64,000 nt of DNA from Prado023 sp963798745. Its GTDB lineage: Bacteria > Actinomycetota > Actinomycetes > S36-B12 > CAIYMF01. Below, piece after piece: positions 1-9,285 of this stretch. Position numbers and translations under genes: made by a program. The stretch's first letter is position 1; every line of letters begins with the position of its first letter. The stretch lies in NCBI GenBank assembly GCA_963798745.1, contig CAWCUF010000003.1, positions 248,001-312,000 on the forward strand. Direction: 5' to 3'. The notes beneath the pieces are model-generated. The model saw nothing but the letters and a program-made list of their open reading frames with translations. It was not told the origin of the DNA and made no database searches.

Positions 1-1119
1 GGGACCCTGGTGCCCGACGCGATCCTGCACGTCTCGGGGCACTTCGCCCCCGGTCAGGGACACGAGGATCACGACGTCGACGAGCGGGTGGGGGCGCTGT
101 CCAGCCCGCTGGGCAAGGTGCAGCGCGGCATCGACCGGGGCATCGCCGGGGACATCATCGCCGTGGCCAAGCTGAACCGGGCCGAGACCGGCGACACCCT
201 GTCGAGCAAGGACGCGCCCCTGCTCATGGAGCCATGGATGATGCCCGATGCGCTGCTGCCGGTGGCGGTCGTGGCGAAGTCCAAGGCCGACGAGGACAAG
301 CTCGGCCAGGCCCTGGGCAGGTTGGTCGCCGAGGACGCGACGATGCGCCTGGAGCGCAACGCCGAGACCGGCCAACTGGTGCTCTGGTGCATGGGCGAGG
401 CGCATGTCGACGTGCTCCTGGACCGCCTGCGCAATCGGTACGGAGTGGCCGTGGAGTCCGAGGAGCTGCGGGTCTCGCTGCGCGAGACGTTCGCCGGGCC
501 GGCCAAGGCCAAGGGTCGCCACGTCAAGCAGTCCGGCGGCCACGGCCAGTTCGCGGTGTGCGACATCGAGGTCAGCCCACTTCCGGCCGGGTCCGGGTTC
601 GAGTTCGTGGACAAGGTTGTCGGCGGGTCGGTCCCGCGCCAGTTCATACCCTCGGTCGAGAAGGGCGTGCGGGCGCAGATGGAGCGCGGGGTCGTCGCCG
701 GCTATCCGGTCGTGGACATCCAGGTGACGCTCTACGACGGCAAGGCGCACTCGGTGGACTCCTCGGACATGGCGTTCCAGATGGCCGGCTCGCTGGCCCT
801 GAAGGAGGCCGCGGCCGCCGCGCAGGTCGCGATGCTCGAACCGGTGGCGTCGATCAGCGTGCTGGTCTCCGACGAGTACGTCGGCGCGGTGATGGGCGAC
901 CTGTCCGGCCGGCGTGGCCGGGTGTCCGGCTCGGAGCCCGCCGGCAATGGTCGGACGCTGATCCGCGCGGAGGTCCCCGAACTGGAGCTCACCCGCTACG
1001 CGATCGAGCTGCGCTCGCTGTCGCACGGCACCGGGACCTTCACCCGGGAGTACATCGGACACGAGCCGATGCCCGCCCAGATCGCCCGCAAGTTGATCGA
1101 CGCCGCCCCCAAGCACTGA
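1..1119 (+). CDS. Elongation factor G-like GTPase (EF-G2 type), 5' end outside window
   Basis: The open frame runs in from the left edge, so the GTPase domain is missing and about 372 C-terminal residues are visible. These cover the end of domain II through domains III, IV and V. Domain IV is clear: a KQSGGHGQFAVC stretch followed by GSGFEFVDKVVGG and the PRQFIPSVEKGV helix, as in EF-G. The variants KQSGGHGQ and SVDSSDMAFQ match the actinobacterial second EF-G paralogue (mycobacterial FusA2 type) better than the canonical factor, which normally lies beside rpsL/rpsG. The family binds the ribosome and GTP; the role of EF-G2 paralogues in translocation or recycling is not settled. Product class is secure, the exact paralogue is inference. 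Confidence 0.85.
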   Translation, partial: GTLVPDAILHVSGHFAPGQGHEDHDVDERVGALSSPLGKVQRGIDRGIAGDIIAVAKLNRAETGDTLSSKDAPLLMEPWMMPDALLPVAVVAKSKADEDKLGQALGRLVAEDATMRLERNAETGQLVLWCMGEAHVDVLLDRLRNRYGVAVESEELRVSLRETFAGPAKAKGRHVKQSGGHGQFAVCDIEVSPLPAGSGFEFVDKVVGGSVPRQFIPSVEKGVRAQMERGVVAGYPVVDIQVTLYDGKAHSVDSSDMAFQMAGSLALKEAAAAAQVAMLEPVASISVLVSDEYVGAVMGDLSGRRGRVSGSEPAGNGRTLIRAEVPELELTRYAIELRSLSHGTGTFTREYIGHEPMPAQIARKLIDAAPKH

Positions 1120-1140
1120 GCGGGCGGGACGGCCCGGCAC

Positions 1141-1217
1141 GTTCCTCCACGTCAGCGACATTCCCGCGACGCCCACGTGGAGGAACCCCGGGTTGGGCGA
1201 CGCCCACGTGGAGGAAC
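1141..1217. repeat. Intergenic element: one inverted and two direct copies of a 12-bp arm
   Basis: GTTCCTCCACGT (1141-1152) is followed by two copies of its exact reverse complement at 1175-1186 and 1206-1217. The two direct copies belong to a longer identical unit (1168-1188 and 1199-1219, period 31 bp) and each contains CCACGTGG. Either downstream copy can form a perfect 12-bp stem with the first arm. It lies between the EF-G-like gene and the MFS gene, so it could act as a terminator with alternative pairings, an operator pair, or a small mobile repeat. Confidence 0.7.
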
Positions 1218-1268
1218 CCGCAGCGAGACCTGTGGGGTTTGGTGCGGCGGCGGGTTGGGTAGCACACC

Positions 1269-2510
1269 GTGATGCAGGCTTTCCGCGCGATCTACGCCCA
1301 CCCCGGCACGCGGGTGATGAGCGCAGCCGGTCTCGTCGGCCGCTTCCCGATGGCCATGATCGGGCTCGCGGTCACGTTGCTCGTGGTCGCCGAGACCGGC
1401 TCGTACGCGCTGGCCGGTGCCGTGGCCGCGTCCATCACGCTGGCCGGGGCGATCGGCGGGCCCCTGGGTGCCCGCCTGGCGGACAGGTTCGGACAGCATC
1501 GGGTGATCCCGCCGCTGATCGGCGTGCACCTGCTGGCGGTGGCCACCCTGACGGTGGCGGTCATGGCCGGCACTTCCGTGGTGAGCTGGCTGCTGCTGGG
1601 CGTCCTGGCCGGCCTGTCCGGGCCGAACCTGGGGGCCATGGTGCGTACCCGCTGGGCCGGGATCGCCGATGATCCGCGGGAGCTGTCCTCGGCGTTCGCG
1701 CTGGAGTCGACACTCGACGAGGTCGCATTCGTGCTCGGCCCGCCGCTGGCGACCGGGCTTGCCGTGGCGATCGCGCCGTGGTCGGCCATCGCCACCGGAC
1801 TGCTGCTCGCCGGCTCGGGCTCGCTGGTCCTGGCAGCGCAGCGCCGCACGGAACCCGCCCCCGCGCCGAGGTCGGCGCACCCCGGACGCGCGGTCTGGCG
1901 CTCGGGCACCCTGCAGGTCCTGACCCTGGTGATGGTGCTGATGGGCGCGATCTTCGGCGCCCTGGAGGTGGCCACCGTCGCCTTCGCCCAGGAGCGCGGC
2001 GCGGTGGGCGCCACCGGGTGGCTGCTGGGCGTCTTCGCGCTGGCCAGCGGCCTGACCGGGCTGTGGTTGGGCGCCCGGCCGGGCACCTGGCGGCTGGCCG
2101 ACCAGGTCTTCGTCGGGACGCTGATGCTCGCCCTGGCCACAGCAGCGCTGCCGTTCATCGGCGGGCTGCTTGCCTACGCGGTGGCGATGTTCGCCTCCGG
2201 GCTCGGCGTCTCGGCGGTGATGATCGGTGCGTTGCAGACCATCGAACGGGCCCTGCCGCGCGCGCGGCTCACCGAGTCCCTGGCGCTGGCGATCTCCGGG
2301 GTGCTCGTGGGCTCGGCGGCGGCGGTGGCCCTGGCCGGCGCGCTGATCGACCTGGGCGACTCCGCCCACGGGCTCGCAGTCGGGTCGGCCGCAGCGATGC
2401 TGGGACTGCTGGTCGCCGCGCTCGCCCGACCCCACCTGGCCCGCGCCGAAGCCCTCGAGCGGCCCACCGCTGAGCTGCCCCAGACCCCCGCTGACCGGGC
2501 GATGACCTGA
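1269..2510 (+). CDS. Major facilitator superfamily transporter
   Basis: A 413-residue, strongly hydrophobic protein with about 12 predicted membrane segments, the usual MFS size. The loop between helices 2 and 3 carries GARLADRFGQHRV, a variant of the MFS signature GxxxDRxGRR. A basic cytoplasmic loop (AQRRTEPAPAPRS) splits the two six-helix halves. It is probably a drug or metabolite exporter by family resemblance; the substrate cannot be read from the sequence. Start is GTG at 1269 or the adjacent ATG at 1272. The 3' end meets tesB on the opposite strand after only 10 bp, with no terminator hairpin in that gap. Confidence 0.85.
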   Translation: MMQAFRAIYAHPGTRVMSAAGLVGRFPMAMIGLAVTLLVVAETGSYALAGAVAASITLAGAIGGPLGARLADRFGQHRVIPPLIGVHLLAVATLTVAVMAGTSVVSWLLLGVLAGLSGPNLGAMVRTRWAGIADDPRELSSAFALESTLDEVAFVLGPPLATGLAVAIAPWSAIATGLLLAGSGSLVLAAQRRTEPAPAPRSAHPGRAVWRSGTLQVLTLVMVLMGAIFGALEVATVAFAQERGAVGATGWLLGVFALASGLTGLWLGARPGTWRLADQVFVGTLMLALATAALPFIGGLLAYAVAMFASGLGVSAVMIGALQTIERALPRARLTESLALAISGVLVGSAAAVALAGALIDLGDSAHGLAVGSAAAMLGLLVAALARPHLARAEALERPTAELPQTPADRAMT

Positions 2511-2520
2511 CCCGCGAGGC

Positions 2521-3453
2521 TCAGGGGCGTGCCAGCGGGGCACCCACCGGGGTCGGCCGGCGGAACAACCCCTCCTGAGTGATCGAGATGATCAGGTCAC
2601 CTGCGGCGTCGAACATCCGCCCCCGGGCATACCCGAGCCCGCCGGCGGCAGCCGGTGACGAGGTGACATAGAGGGCCCACTCGTCGGCGGAGTAGGGCTG
2701 ATGGAACCACATCGCGTGATCGAGGCTGGCCACGTCCAGGTCGCCGGACCCGACGTGGAACCCGTGCTTGCGCTGGACCGCGTCGAGCAGGATCGCATCC
2801 GAGAAGTAGGTCGCCACGCACACGTGCAGCAACGGATCAGCAGGCATCGGCCCATCAGCCCGGAACCAGACCACATCCTCCTGCGGGTGTTCGGGGCCGC
2901 CGGTCTGGGTCGGGTGGTCGGCGAAGGCATCGCCCCACCAGGAGATCAGCCGCTGGCCGAAGCCGCGCACGGGCCGGATGTCGACCGGCGGCGTGGCCTC
3001 GACCATGATCGCCGGGAGGGCCTTGAGATGGGGGGCCATCAGGTCGCGCAGCGGCGGCAGGTCCTCGGGCCGCGGGACGTCGGGAGCCCGCGTCGTGTGG
3101 CTGATCGGCGCGGCCTCGGGCAGGTGGAACGAGGCGCTCATGGCGAAGGTCACCTTGCCGTGCTGGTGGGCCAGGACCCGGCGGACGCTGAACCCGCGGC
3201 CGTCGCGCATGCGCTCCACGTGGAACTCCACCGGCTGCTTCGGGTCACCGGGTCGCAGGAAGTAGGCGTGCAACGAGTGCACGTGCCGCTCGGGGTCGAC
3301 CGTCCGTCCCGCGGCGACCAGCGCCTGGGCGGCCACCTGCCCGCCGAAGATCCGGGTGTAGGTGACATCGTGGCTGAGACCCAGGAACACGTCGGCGGGC
3401 CGGCGCTCGAGGTCCAACAGGTGCAGGAGGCCCTGGATCGGGTGGTCGGTCAT
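2521..3453 (-). CDS. tesB: Acyl-CoA thioesterase II
   Basis: 310-residue double-hotdog thioesterase that hydrolyses medium and long acyl-CoA to free fatty acid and CoA in the cytoplasm. The N-terminal hotdog has TYTRIFGGQVAAQAL and the HSLHAYFLRPGD strand. The C-terminal half has LDHAMWFH, VTSSPAA and ITQEGLFR, which supply the Asp, Ser/Thr and Gln of the TesB catalytic triad. The ATG at 3453 is chosen because MTDHPIQGLLHLLDLE matches the family N-terminus; upstream residues in the same frame are Pro/Arg-rich and unlike the family. Length is close to E. coli TesB. Divergent from the subtilisin gene. Confidence 0.93.
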   Translation of the reverse strand: MTDHPIQGLLHLLDLERRPADVFLGLSHDVTYTRIFGGQVAAQALVAAGRTVDPERHVHSLHAYFLRPGDPKQPVEFHVERMRDGRGFSVRRVLAHQHGKVTFAMSASFHLPEAAPISHTTRAPDVPRPEDLPPLRDLMAPHLKALPAIMVEATPPVDIRPVRGFGQRLISWWGDAFADHPTQTGGPEHPQEDVVWFRADGPMPADPLLHVCVATYFSDAILLDAVQRKHGFHVGSGDLDVASLDHAMWFHQPYSADEWALYVTSSPAAAGGLGYARGRMFDAAGDLIISITQEGLFRRPTPVGAPLARP

Positions 3454-3636
3454 GGTGTGCAGCCTCCCACCCGGCGGCGGCGCCCGCGGCCCCCGCCCGA
3501 GCGGAATCGCCGCCGGCTCGACGGTGGCGCGAAGTGGGCGTACCTTTCGCTCACCCGCGAGCACGCATCCGCCAATCACGCACTCTGGGTCGGCTCCTGG
3601 GCATCCGGTGCCATCACGAGCGGGGAGACGTTGAAG

Positions 3637-6636
3637 ATGATCCGAAAGCGCCTAGCACTGTCCGCAGCCGCTGCCCTGGTCCTCGCCGGGCTCGCGCTGC
3701 CACCGTCGGCCATCGCCGAGCAGACCGATGACCAGACCCCGGGCCCGAGTGTCGAGGTCAGCACCACCGGCAGCTACATCGTCGTGATGGAGGCTGACCC
3801 GCTGATCGTCGACAACGACGTGGAGGACCTGCGCACCCCCAAGGTGCGGGCCAAGGAGGCGAAACTGGTCGCGAGCCACAAGGCGGTCCTCAAGGAGGTA
3901 GGGGCCGACCCTGCCGACAAGGTCCAGGACTTCACCAACGCCCTCAACGGCTTCTCCGCGACCCTGTCCCACGATGAGGCGCTGGCTCTGGCCGCGCAGA
4001 AGAACGTGAGACTGGTCCAACCCGACGAGCTTCGCCAGCTCCAGACCGACTCCGCCGGGACGTTCCTCGGGCTCACGGGCCGCGGTGCGGCCTGGTCCAG
4101 TGGCGTCAAGGGCAAGGGCGTCGTGGTGGGCGTCATCGACAGCGGGATCTGGCCCGAGCACCCGAGCTTCGCCGACGACGGCAGCTACCAGGCGCCCTCG
4201 ATCCCACCGCTGGAGAACACCGCAGCCATGCCGGCCTGCGACTTCGGCGACACAGCGCACAACCCCAACGACAAGCCGTTCACCTGCAACAACAAATTGG
4301 TCGGCGCCCGGCAGATGCTCGCGACCTACCGCGCCCTGATCGGTGCCGAGGAGGACGAGTTCGACTCCGCCCGCGACGACGACGGGCACGGCACGCACAC
4401 CGCGTCCACGGCGGCCGGCAACGCCGGCGTGAAGGCAAGCATCTTCGGCAAGCCGCTGGGCACGGTCTCGGGCATCGCCCCGAAGGCCCACATCATCGCC
4501 TACAAGGGCCTGGGCAACCAGGGTGGTTTCGGCTCGGACCTCGCCGCCAGCATCGACCAGGCCGTCGCTGACGGCGTGGACGTCATCAACTACTCCGTGG
4601 GAGGTGGGGCGAGCCTGAACTCCGCCGACGACATCGCGTTCCTCTTCGCCGCGGGGGCCGGCGTCTTCGTGGCCACCTCGGCGGGCAACAACGGCCCGGG
4701 GGCGGGCACGATCGGCGGGCCGGCCTCCGTCCCGTGGATCACGACCGTGGGCGCCAGCACCCAGGACCGGTTCTTCGGGGGCACGGCCACCCTGGGCACC
4801 AGCGGCTACTGGCCCTGGCGGGACGAGACGCATCACTGGTCCAAGAACACGAAGGTGAGCGGCGCCTCCATCACCAGGGGTAGCGCGTGGAACCTGCCAC
4901 TGGTGGACGCGGAGTTCGCCGGTGGCGACCTGTGCATCCCCGGGACCCTGGATGCCGCCAAGGTCGAGGGCACCATCGTCCTCTGCCGCCGCGGGTCGGT
5001 CGGTCGCGCCGAGAAGAGTCTGGCGGTCAGCCAGGCCGGCGGCGCGGGCATGATCCTCTACAACAACACCAACGACGACAACCTGTTCACCGACACCCAC
5101 TCGGTGCCCTCGCTGCACGTCGATCTCGACGAGGGCCTGATCGTGAAGGACTACATCAAGAAGACCAACAGGCCACGGGCCACGATCACCACTGGTGAGC
5201 TGACCACGTGGAAGCACGCGCCGACCATGGCGATCTTCTCCTCCCGGGGACCGAATCCGGTCGCCGAGGACCTCATCAAGCCCGACGTCACGGCACCGGG
5301 CGTGCAGATCCTGGCTGGCAACTCGCCCTTCCCGGACCCAGGTGCGGTGCAGGGAGAGCTGTTCCAGGCGATCGCCGGCACCTCCATGTCCAGCCCGATG
5401 GTGGCCGGACTGTTCGCCCTGCTCAAGGAGGAGCATCCCGAATGGACCGCGGCGATGGCCAAGTCGGCCCTGATGACCACGGCCCACCAGAAGGTGCGCG
5501 ACAACGACCGGACGAGTGCTGCCGGGCCGTTCGCGATGGGCGCGGGCCACGTCGACCCAGGTCGCGTCGACCGCAAGGGCTCCGCATTCAACCCAGGCCT
5601 GGTGTACGACGCGGGGCTGTTCGAGTACGCGGGGTTCTCCTGCGGCACGGGCGAACCGATCTTCACCCCGGACACATGCGATTTCCTGGACACGGCCGGG
5701 ATCCCCAGCGACGCCAGTGAATTGAACCTGCCCTCGATCGGCATCGCCGAACTGCCGGGCTCCCAGACAGTCACCCGCACGGTGACCAGCGTGGCCAATC
5801 GCACGGTGCGCTGGTCGGCCAAGGTCGACGCCCCGAAGGGCTACGACGTCACGGTCTCGCCACGGCGCCTGACGCTGCGGCCCGGCCAGAGCGCCAGCTT
5901 CGAGGTGACGATCCGCAACAACGGCGGCGGCCCTGTGGGTGAGTGGCGCTTCGGTTCGCTGAAGTGGCGCGGGGGCGGGTACACCGCCCACAGCCCGATC
6001 GCGGTCAAGGCGTCGCTGTTCAACGCCCCCGCGTCCGTGTCCGGCACGGGCACCGACGGGTCCGGCTCCTTCGACGTGACCTTCGGCTACACCGGGGACT
6101 ATGCAGCCGCTGCGCACGGGCTGGCCGCGAATGCCCCGGTCGACGGTGACATCAGCCAGGATCCGGACCAGACCTACCCCTCGGTCGACGATGGCGACGG
6201 TGTGGATCGGATCGACTTCCCGATCAGCGGGTCGGCGTTCGTCCGGTGGTCGCTGAACGTGCCGGGCGACGACGACCTGGACCTCTTCCTCGAGGACTCG
6301 GCCGGAAACACCGTGGCGTCCAGCACCAACGGCGGTACCGACGAGCAGATCGAGCTCACCCTGCCGGCCGACGACACCTACACGCTGGTCGTGCACGGCT
6401 GGTCGGTGCCCAGTGAGCCGCTGCCCTACAGCGTGGGGTTCTGGGACGTGCCGGTCGCCCCGAGCACCGGGACGCTTCGGGTCGACAGCGCACCATCGTC
6501 GGCCACGATCGGCTCGGTCGAGCGCATCGGGTTCAGCTGGTCGGGCCTCGATTCGGGAACCGACTACCTGGGCGCGGTGTCGCACAGCAACGCCGACGGG
6601 ATCATGGGCCTGACCCTCGTGGAGGTGGCTGGCTGA
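3637..6636 (+). CDS. Secreted subtilisin-like serine protease (S8) with PA insert
   Basis: 999-residue exoprotease. Residues 1-27 form a signal peptide (MIRKRLALS, hydrophobic core, AIA cleavage site). An I9-type propeptide follows (about 45-130, starting GSYIVVM). The S8 domain has Asp168 (GVIDSGIWPEHPSF), His251 (DDGHGTHTAST), the oxyanion Asn in SAGNNGPG and Ser583 (GTSMSSPMVAG). A PA domain is inserted between His and Ser at about 428-500. A fibronectin-III-like domain (about 707-800) and a prepeptidase-C-terminal-like domain (about 861-938, DDDLDLFLEDSAG) follow. This layout matches plant subtilase and actinobacterial C5a-peptidase-like enzymes. No sortase motif or C-terminal anchor is visible, so it is probably released. 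ATG 3637 is the only start giving a signal peptide. Confidence 0.95.
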   Translation: MIRKRLALSAAAALVLAGLALPPSAIAEQTDDQTPGPSVEVSTTGSYIVVMEADPLIVDNDVEDLRTPKVRAKEAKLVASHKAVLKEVGADPADKVQDFTNALNGFSATLSHDEALALAAQKNVRLVQPDELRQLQTDSAGTFLGLTGRGAAWSSGVKGKGVVVGVIDSGIWPEHPSFADDGSYQAPSIPPLENTAAMPACDFGDTAHNPNDKPFTCNNKLVGARQMLATYRALIGAEEDEFDSARDDDGHGTHTASTAAGNAGVKASIFGKPLGTVSGIAPKAHIIAYKGLGNQGGFGSDLAASIDQAVADGVDVINYSVGGGASLNSADDIAFLFAAGAGVFVATSAGNNGPGAGTIGGPASVPWITTVGASTQDRFFGGTATLGTSGYWPWRDETHHWSKNTKVSGASITRGSAWNLPLVDAEFAGGDLCIPGTLDAAKVEGTIVLCRRGSVGRAEKSLAVSQAGGAGMILYNNTNDDNLFTDTHSVPSLHVDLDEGLIVKDYIKKTNRPRATITTGELTTWKHAPTMAIFSSRGPNPVAEDLIKPDVTAPGVQILAGNSPFPDPGAVQGELFQAIAGTSMSSPMVAGLFALLKEEHPEWTAAMAKSALMTTAHQKVRDNDRTSAAGPFAMGAGHVDPGRVDRKGSAFNPGLVYDAGLFEYAGFSCGTGEPIFTPDTCDFLDTAGIPSDASELNLPSIGIAELPGSQTVTRTVTSVANRTVRWSAKVDAPKGYDVTVSPRRLTLRPGQSASFEVTIRNNGGGPVGEWRFGSLKWRGGGYTAHSPIAVKASLFNAPASVSGTGTDGSGSFDVTFGYTGDYAAAAHGLAANAPVDGDISQDPDQTYPSVDDGDGVDRIDFPISGSAFVRWSLNVPGDDDLDLFLEDSAGNTVASSTNGGTDEQIELTLPADDTYTLVVHGWSVPSEPLPYSVGFWDVPVAPSTGTLRVDSAPSSATIGSVERIGFSWSGLDSGTDYLGAVSHSNADGIMGLTLVEVAG

Positions 6637-6641
6637 CCGCA

Positions 6642-6685
6642 GGATCGGGTTGGTCCCCGGGTCCGCCCGGGGATCAGCCCGATCC
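6642..6685. terminator. Bidirectional terminator hairpin between convergent genes
   Basis: Arms 6642-6661 and 6666-6685 pair over 20 bp with a 4-nt loop; the only two deviations from perfect complementarity are G-U type. It lies after the protease stop and includes the last 12 bp of the converging lipoprotein gene. Confidence 0.8.
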
Positions 6686-7228
6686 GAGGCTCGGGCCCTC
6701 GCCGCCCGGGGCCTTCGTCAGGGGCACCGCGCACTGGAACGGCCCCCGGCTGCCCCCGGTGTGGTAGCGGTAGACCGTGCCCTGATGACTGAGTTCGATG
6801 ACCGATCCGTCGGTCGGGACCTGCTTGTAGCGCATGTCCTTCTGCGGGCAGCCCAGGCTGGCGTCGGGCCAGACGACCAGCACCGCGGCGTGCGTGCTGA
6901 TGTCGCTCGCTGGGACGCCGAGCAGCCCGCTCAGGTCGTCGGTGGCCTGAGCGATGAACGGCGTGAGGCCCGGGTCGATGTCGCCGGCTGGGTACAGCGG
7001 GACGGTGGGGATCGCGCGGGTCACGGTCGGGGCGCTCCTCGGGTCGGGTACGGCGGGACTGTCCGGGGAAGGGCTGGCCGGGGCACCGGAGACCGACTCG
7101 ACCGGACTCGCCGGGACCCCGTCCTGCGGCGAACCGTCGGTGCAGCCGGCAAGGATCAGCATGGTGACCATCGTGGCGGCCAGGGCAGAGCGGGGGCCCG
7201 CACGCCCAGCGCCCGACGTCCGCCTCAT
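6674..7228 (-). CDS. Small secreted lipoprotein of unknown function
   Basis: 184 residues from the ATG at 7228 (a GTG two codons upstream is possible). The N-terminus has basic residues, a hydrophobic core and the lipobox LILAGC, so it should be a lipid-anchored envelope protein. A Ser/Pro/Ala-rich linker (about 35-65) leads to a folded domain with VVWPDASLGCPQ and a second Cys in GPFQC, probably a disulfide pair. WPDxSLGCPQ is a motif I recall from small secreted proteins of unknown function in actinobacteria and cyanobacteria. No catalytic site is recognised. It starts 33 bp after the prpE stop on the same strand and may be cotranscribed with it. Confidence 0.75.
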   Translation of the reverse strand: MRRTSGAGRAGPRSALAATMVTMLILAGCTDGSPQDGVPASPVESVSGAPASPSPDSPAVPDPRSAPTVTRAIPTVPLYPAGDIDPGLTPFIAQATDDLSGLLGVPASDISTHAAVLVVWPDASLGCPQKDMRYKQVPTDGSVIELSHQGTVYRYHTGGSRGPFQCAVPLTKAPGGEGPSLGSG

Positions 7229-7261
7229 GCCCACGAGGCTAGCCCCGCCGCCGGCCTACCG

Positions 7262-9148
7262 CTAGGACTTCGCGTGCTTGCGCAGCAGCGGTGTGAGCAG
7301 GTCCAGCACCCCGGCGTCCTCGATCGTCGAGGGCACCGGTTCGTGCCGCCCGTCGGCGATGCCGCGCATGGTGCGGCGCAGGATCTTGCCCGAGCGGGTC
7401 TTGGGCAGCGCCGGCACGATCTCGACCTCTCGGAAGGCCGCCACCGGGCCGACGCGCGCCCGCACGTCGGCCACGATCTGGCTGGTGAGCTCGGCCGGGT
7501 CCACCTGGGCCCCGGCCTTGAGCACCACGAACGCCCGCGGGGCCTGGCCCTTGAGCGCATCGGCGACCCCGATCACCGCGCACTCGGCCACGGCCGGGTG
7601 CGCGGCCACGACGGCCTCCATCACCCCGGTGGACAGCCGATGGCCGGCCACGTTGATCACGTCGTCGGTGCGGCCGAGCACGTAGACGTACCCGTCAGCG
7701 TCGATGTAGCCGCCGTCGCCGGTGGCGTAGTGGCCGGGGAACGCGCTGAGGTAGGAGTCGAGGTAGCGCTGATCATCGTTCCAGAGGGTCGGCAACGTCC
7801 CGGGCGGCAGCGGCAGTTGCAGCACGATATTGCCCTCGGTGCCCGGTGGCACCTCCTCCCCCGCGCCGTCGAGGACCCGGATGTCGTAGCCCGGGACGGC
7901 CACCGAGGGTGAGCCCTCCTTGATCGGCAGGTGCTCCAGCCCGCGCGGGTTGGCCGCGATCGGCCATCCCGTCTCGGTCTGCCACCAGTTGTCGACCACC
8001 GGCACGCCGAGCACCCGGGTGGACCACTGGTAGGTGTCAGGGTCCAGCCGCTCCCCGGCCAGGAACAGCGTCTGCAGGCTGCCCAGGTCGTGATCGGCGA
8101 TCAGCGTGCCCTCGGGGTCCTCGCGGCGTATCGCACGGATGGCTGTCGGGGCGGTGAACATCGCCTTGACGCCCTGCTCGGCGATCACCCGCCAGAACGC
8201 GGCCGCGTCGGGCGTGCCGACCGGCTTGCCCTCGTAGAGCACGGACGTGGCGCCCACGATCAGCGGGGCATACACGATGTAGGAGTGGCCCACCACCCAG
8301 CCCACGTCCGAGGCCGCCCACCAGACGTCACCGGGGCCGATGTCGTACACGTTGGCCATGGACCAGGCCAGCGCCACGGCGTGCCCAGCGTTGTCGCGCA
8401 CGATGCCCTTCGGCCGGCCGGTGGTGCCCGAGGTGTAGAGGATGTACAGCGGATCGGCCCCAGCCACATCGGTGCACCCGACCGGTGCTGACGAGGCGGC
8501 CAACTCAGCCCAGTCGTGGTCCCGCGGACCCATCGCCGCCTCGAGCTGGGGCCGCTGCAGGATGACCGAGGCGGCCGGCGTGTGGTGGGCCAGCTCCAGG
8601 GCGTGGTCGAGCAGCGGCTTGTAGGGCACGACCCGGCTGGGCTCGATCCCGCAGGACGCCGAGAGGATCACCTTCGGCGCTGCGTCGTCGATGCGCACCG
8701 CGAGCTCCTCGGCGGCGAACCCGCCGAACACCACCGAGTGCACCGCCCCGAGCCGGGCGCAGGCCAGCATCCCGATGACCGCCTCCGGGACCATCGGCAT
8801 GCTCAGCACGACCCGGTCCCCCTTGCCCACGCCGAGCCCGGCCAGCGCGCCGGCGAACCGGGCCACCTCGTCGAGCAGCTGCGCGTAGGTGTAGGTCCGC
8901 TGGCTGCCGGTCACCGGGCTGACGTGGACCAGCGCCGCCTGCTCGCCGCGCCCGGACTCCACATGCCGATCCAGGGCGTTGTAGCAGGTGTTGAGCTGAC
9001 CGTCGGGGTACCACCGGTAGAACGGCGCCGCGCTGGCATCGCAGACCGTGCTCGGCGCGACGCTCCAGGTGATGGCCTGTGCCGCTCGGCCCCAGAAGGT
9101 GTCCGGGTCGGCGATGCTCTCGGCGTAGGCGTCCGCGTAGGTCCCCAT
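7262..9148 (-). CDS. prpE: Propionyl-CoA synthetase (AMP-forming)
   Basis: 628-residue member of the ANL adenylate-forming family, the usual PrpE length. It activates propionate with ATP and CoA, probably feeding methylcitrate or methylmalonyl metabolism. The P-loop-like motif YTSGTTGRPKG begins at Tyr238 and continues as IVRDNAGHAVAL, characteristic of PrpE rather than acetyl-CoA synthetase. The C-terminal motif PKTRSGKILRR places the catalytic, acetylation-prone Lys at 588. ATG 9148 starts MGTYADAYAES, matching the family; the open frame upstream is only repetitive sequence. It lies about 200 bp after rlmN and just before the lipoprotein gene. An acetyl-CoA synthetase activity is less likely but possible. 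Confidence 0.92.
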   Translation of the reverse strand: MGTYADAYAESIADPDTFWGRAAQAITWSVAPSTVCDASAAPFYRWYPDGQLNTCYNALDRHVESGRGEQAALVHVSPVTGSQRTYTYAQLLDEVARFAGALAGLGVGKGDRVVLSMPMVPEAVIGMLACARLGAVHSVVFGGFAAEELAVRIDDAAPKVILSASCGIEPSRVVPYKPLLDHALELAHHTPAASVILQRPQLEAAMGPRDHDWAELAASSAPVGCTDVAGADPLYILYTSGTTGRPKGIVRDNAGHAVALAWSMANVYDIGPGDVWWAASDVGWVVGHSYIVYAPLIVGATSVLYEGKPVGTPDAAAFWRVIAEQGVKAMFTAPTAIRAIRREDPEGTLIADHDLGSLQTLFLAGERLDPDTYQWSTRVLGVPVVDNWWQTETGWPIAANPRGLEHLPIKEGSPSVAVPGYDIRVLDGAGEEVPPGTEGNIVLQLPLPPGTLPTLWNDDQRYLDSYLSAFPGHYATGDGGYIDADGYVYVLGRTDDVINVAGHRLSTGVMEAVVAAHPAVAECAVIGVADALKGQAPRAFVVLKAGAQVDPAELTSQIVADVRARVGPVAAFREVEIVPALPKTRSGKILRRTMRGIADGRHEPVPSTIEDAGVLDLLTPLLRKHAKS

Positions 9149-9285
9149 GGCAATCCCTCCGGGTGGGCTCAGGTACCGACCGAGTCTGCTCCCTCGCGGG
9201 CGCAGCGTCACCCGGTCGTCGGCGCCGAGCGGGTGGTCGCGACGAGCGGCGCCGCCCCGGCGACGAACGGGCCCGCACGCCGGCC

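Noticed and set aside
3652..6585. Long open frame (about 977 codons) on the minus strand under the subtilisin gene
   Set aside because: Arg/Gly/Val-rich composition with no family motif; it is the expected antisense frame of a high-GC gene that has a complete catalytic triad on the plus strand.
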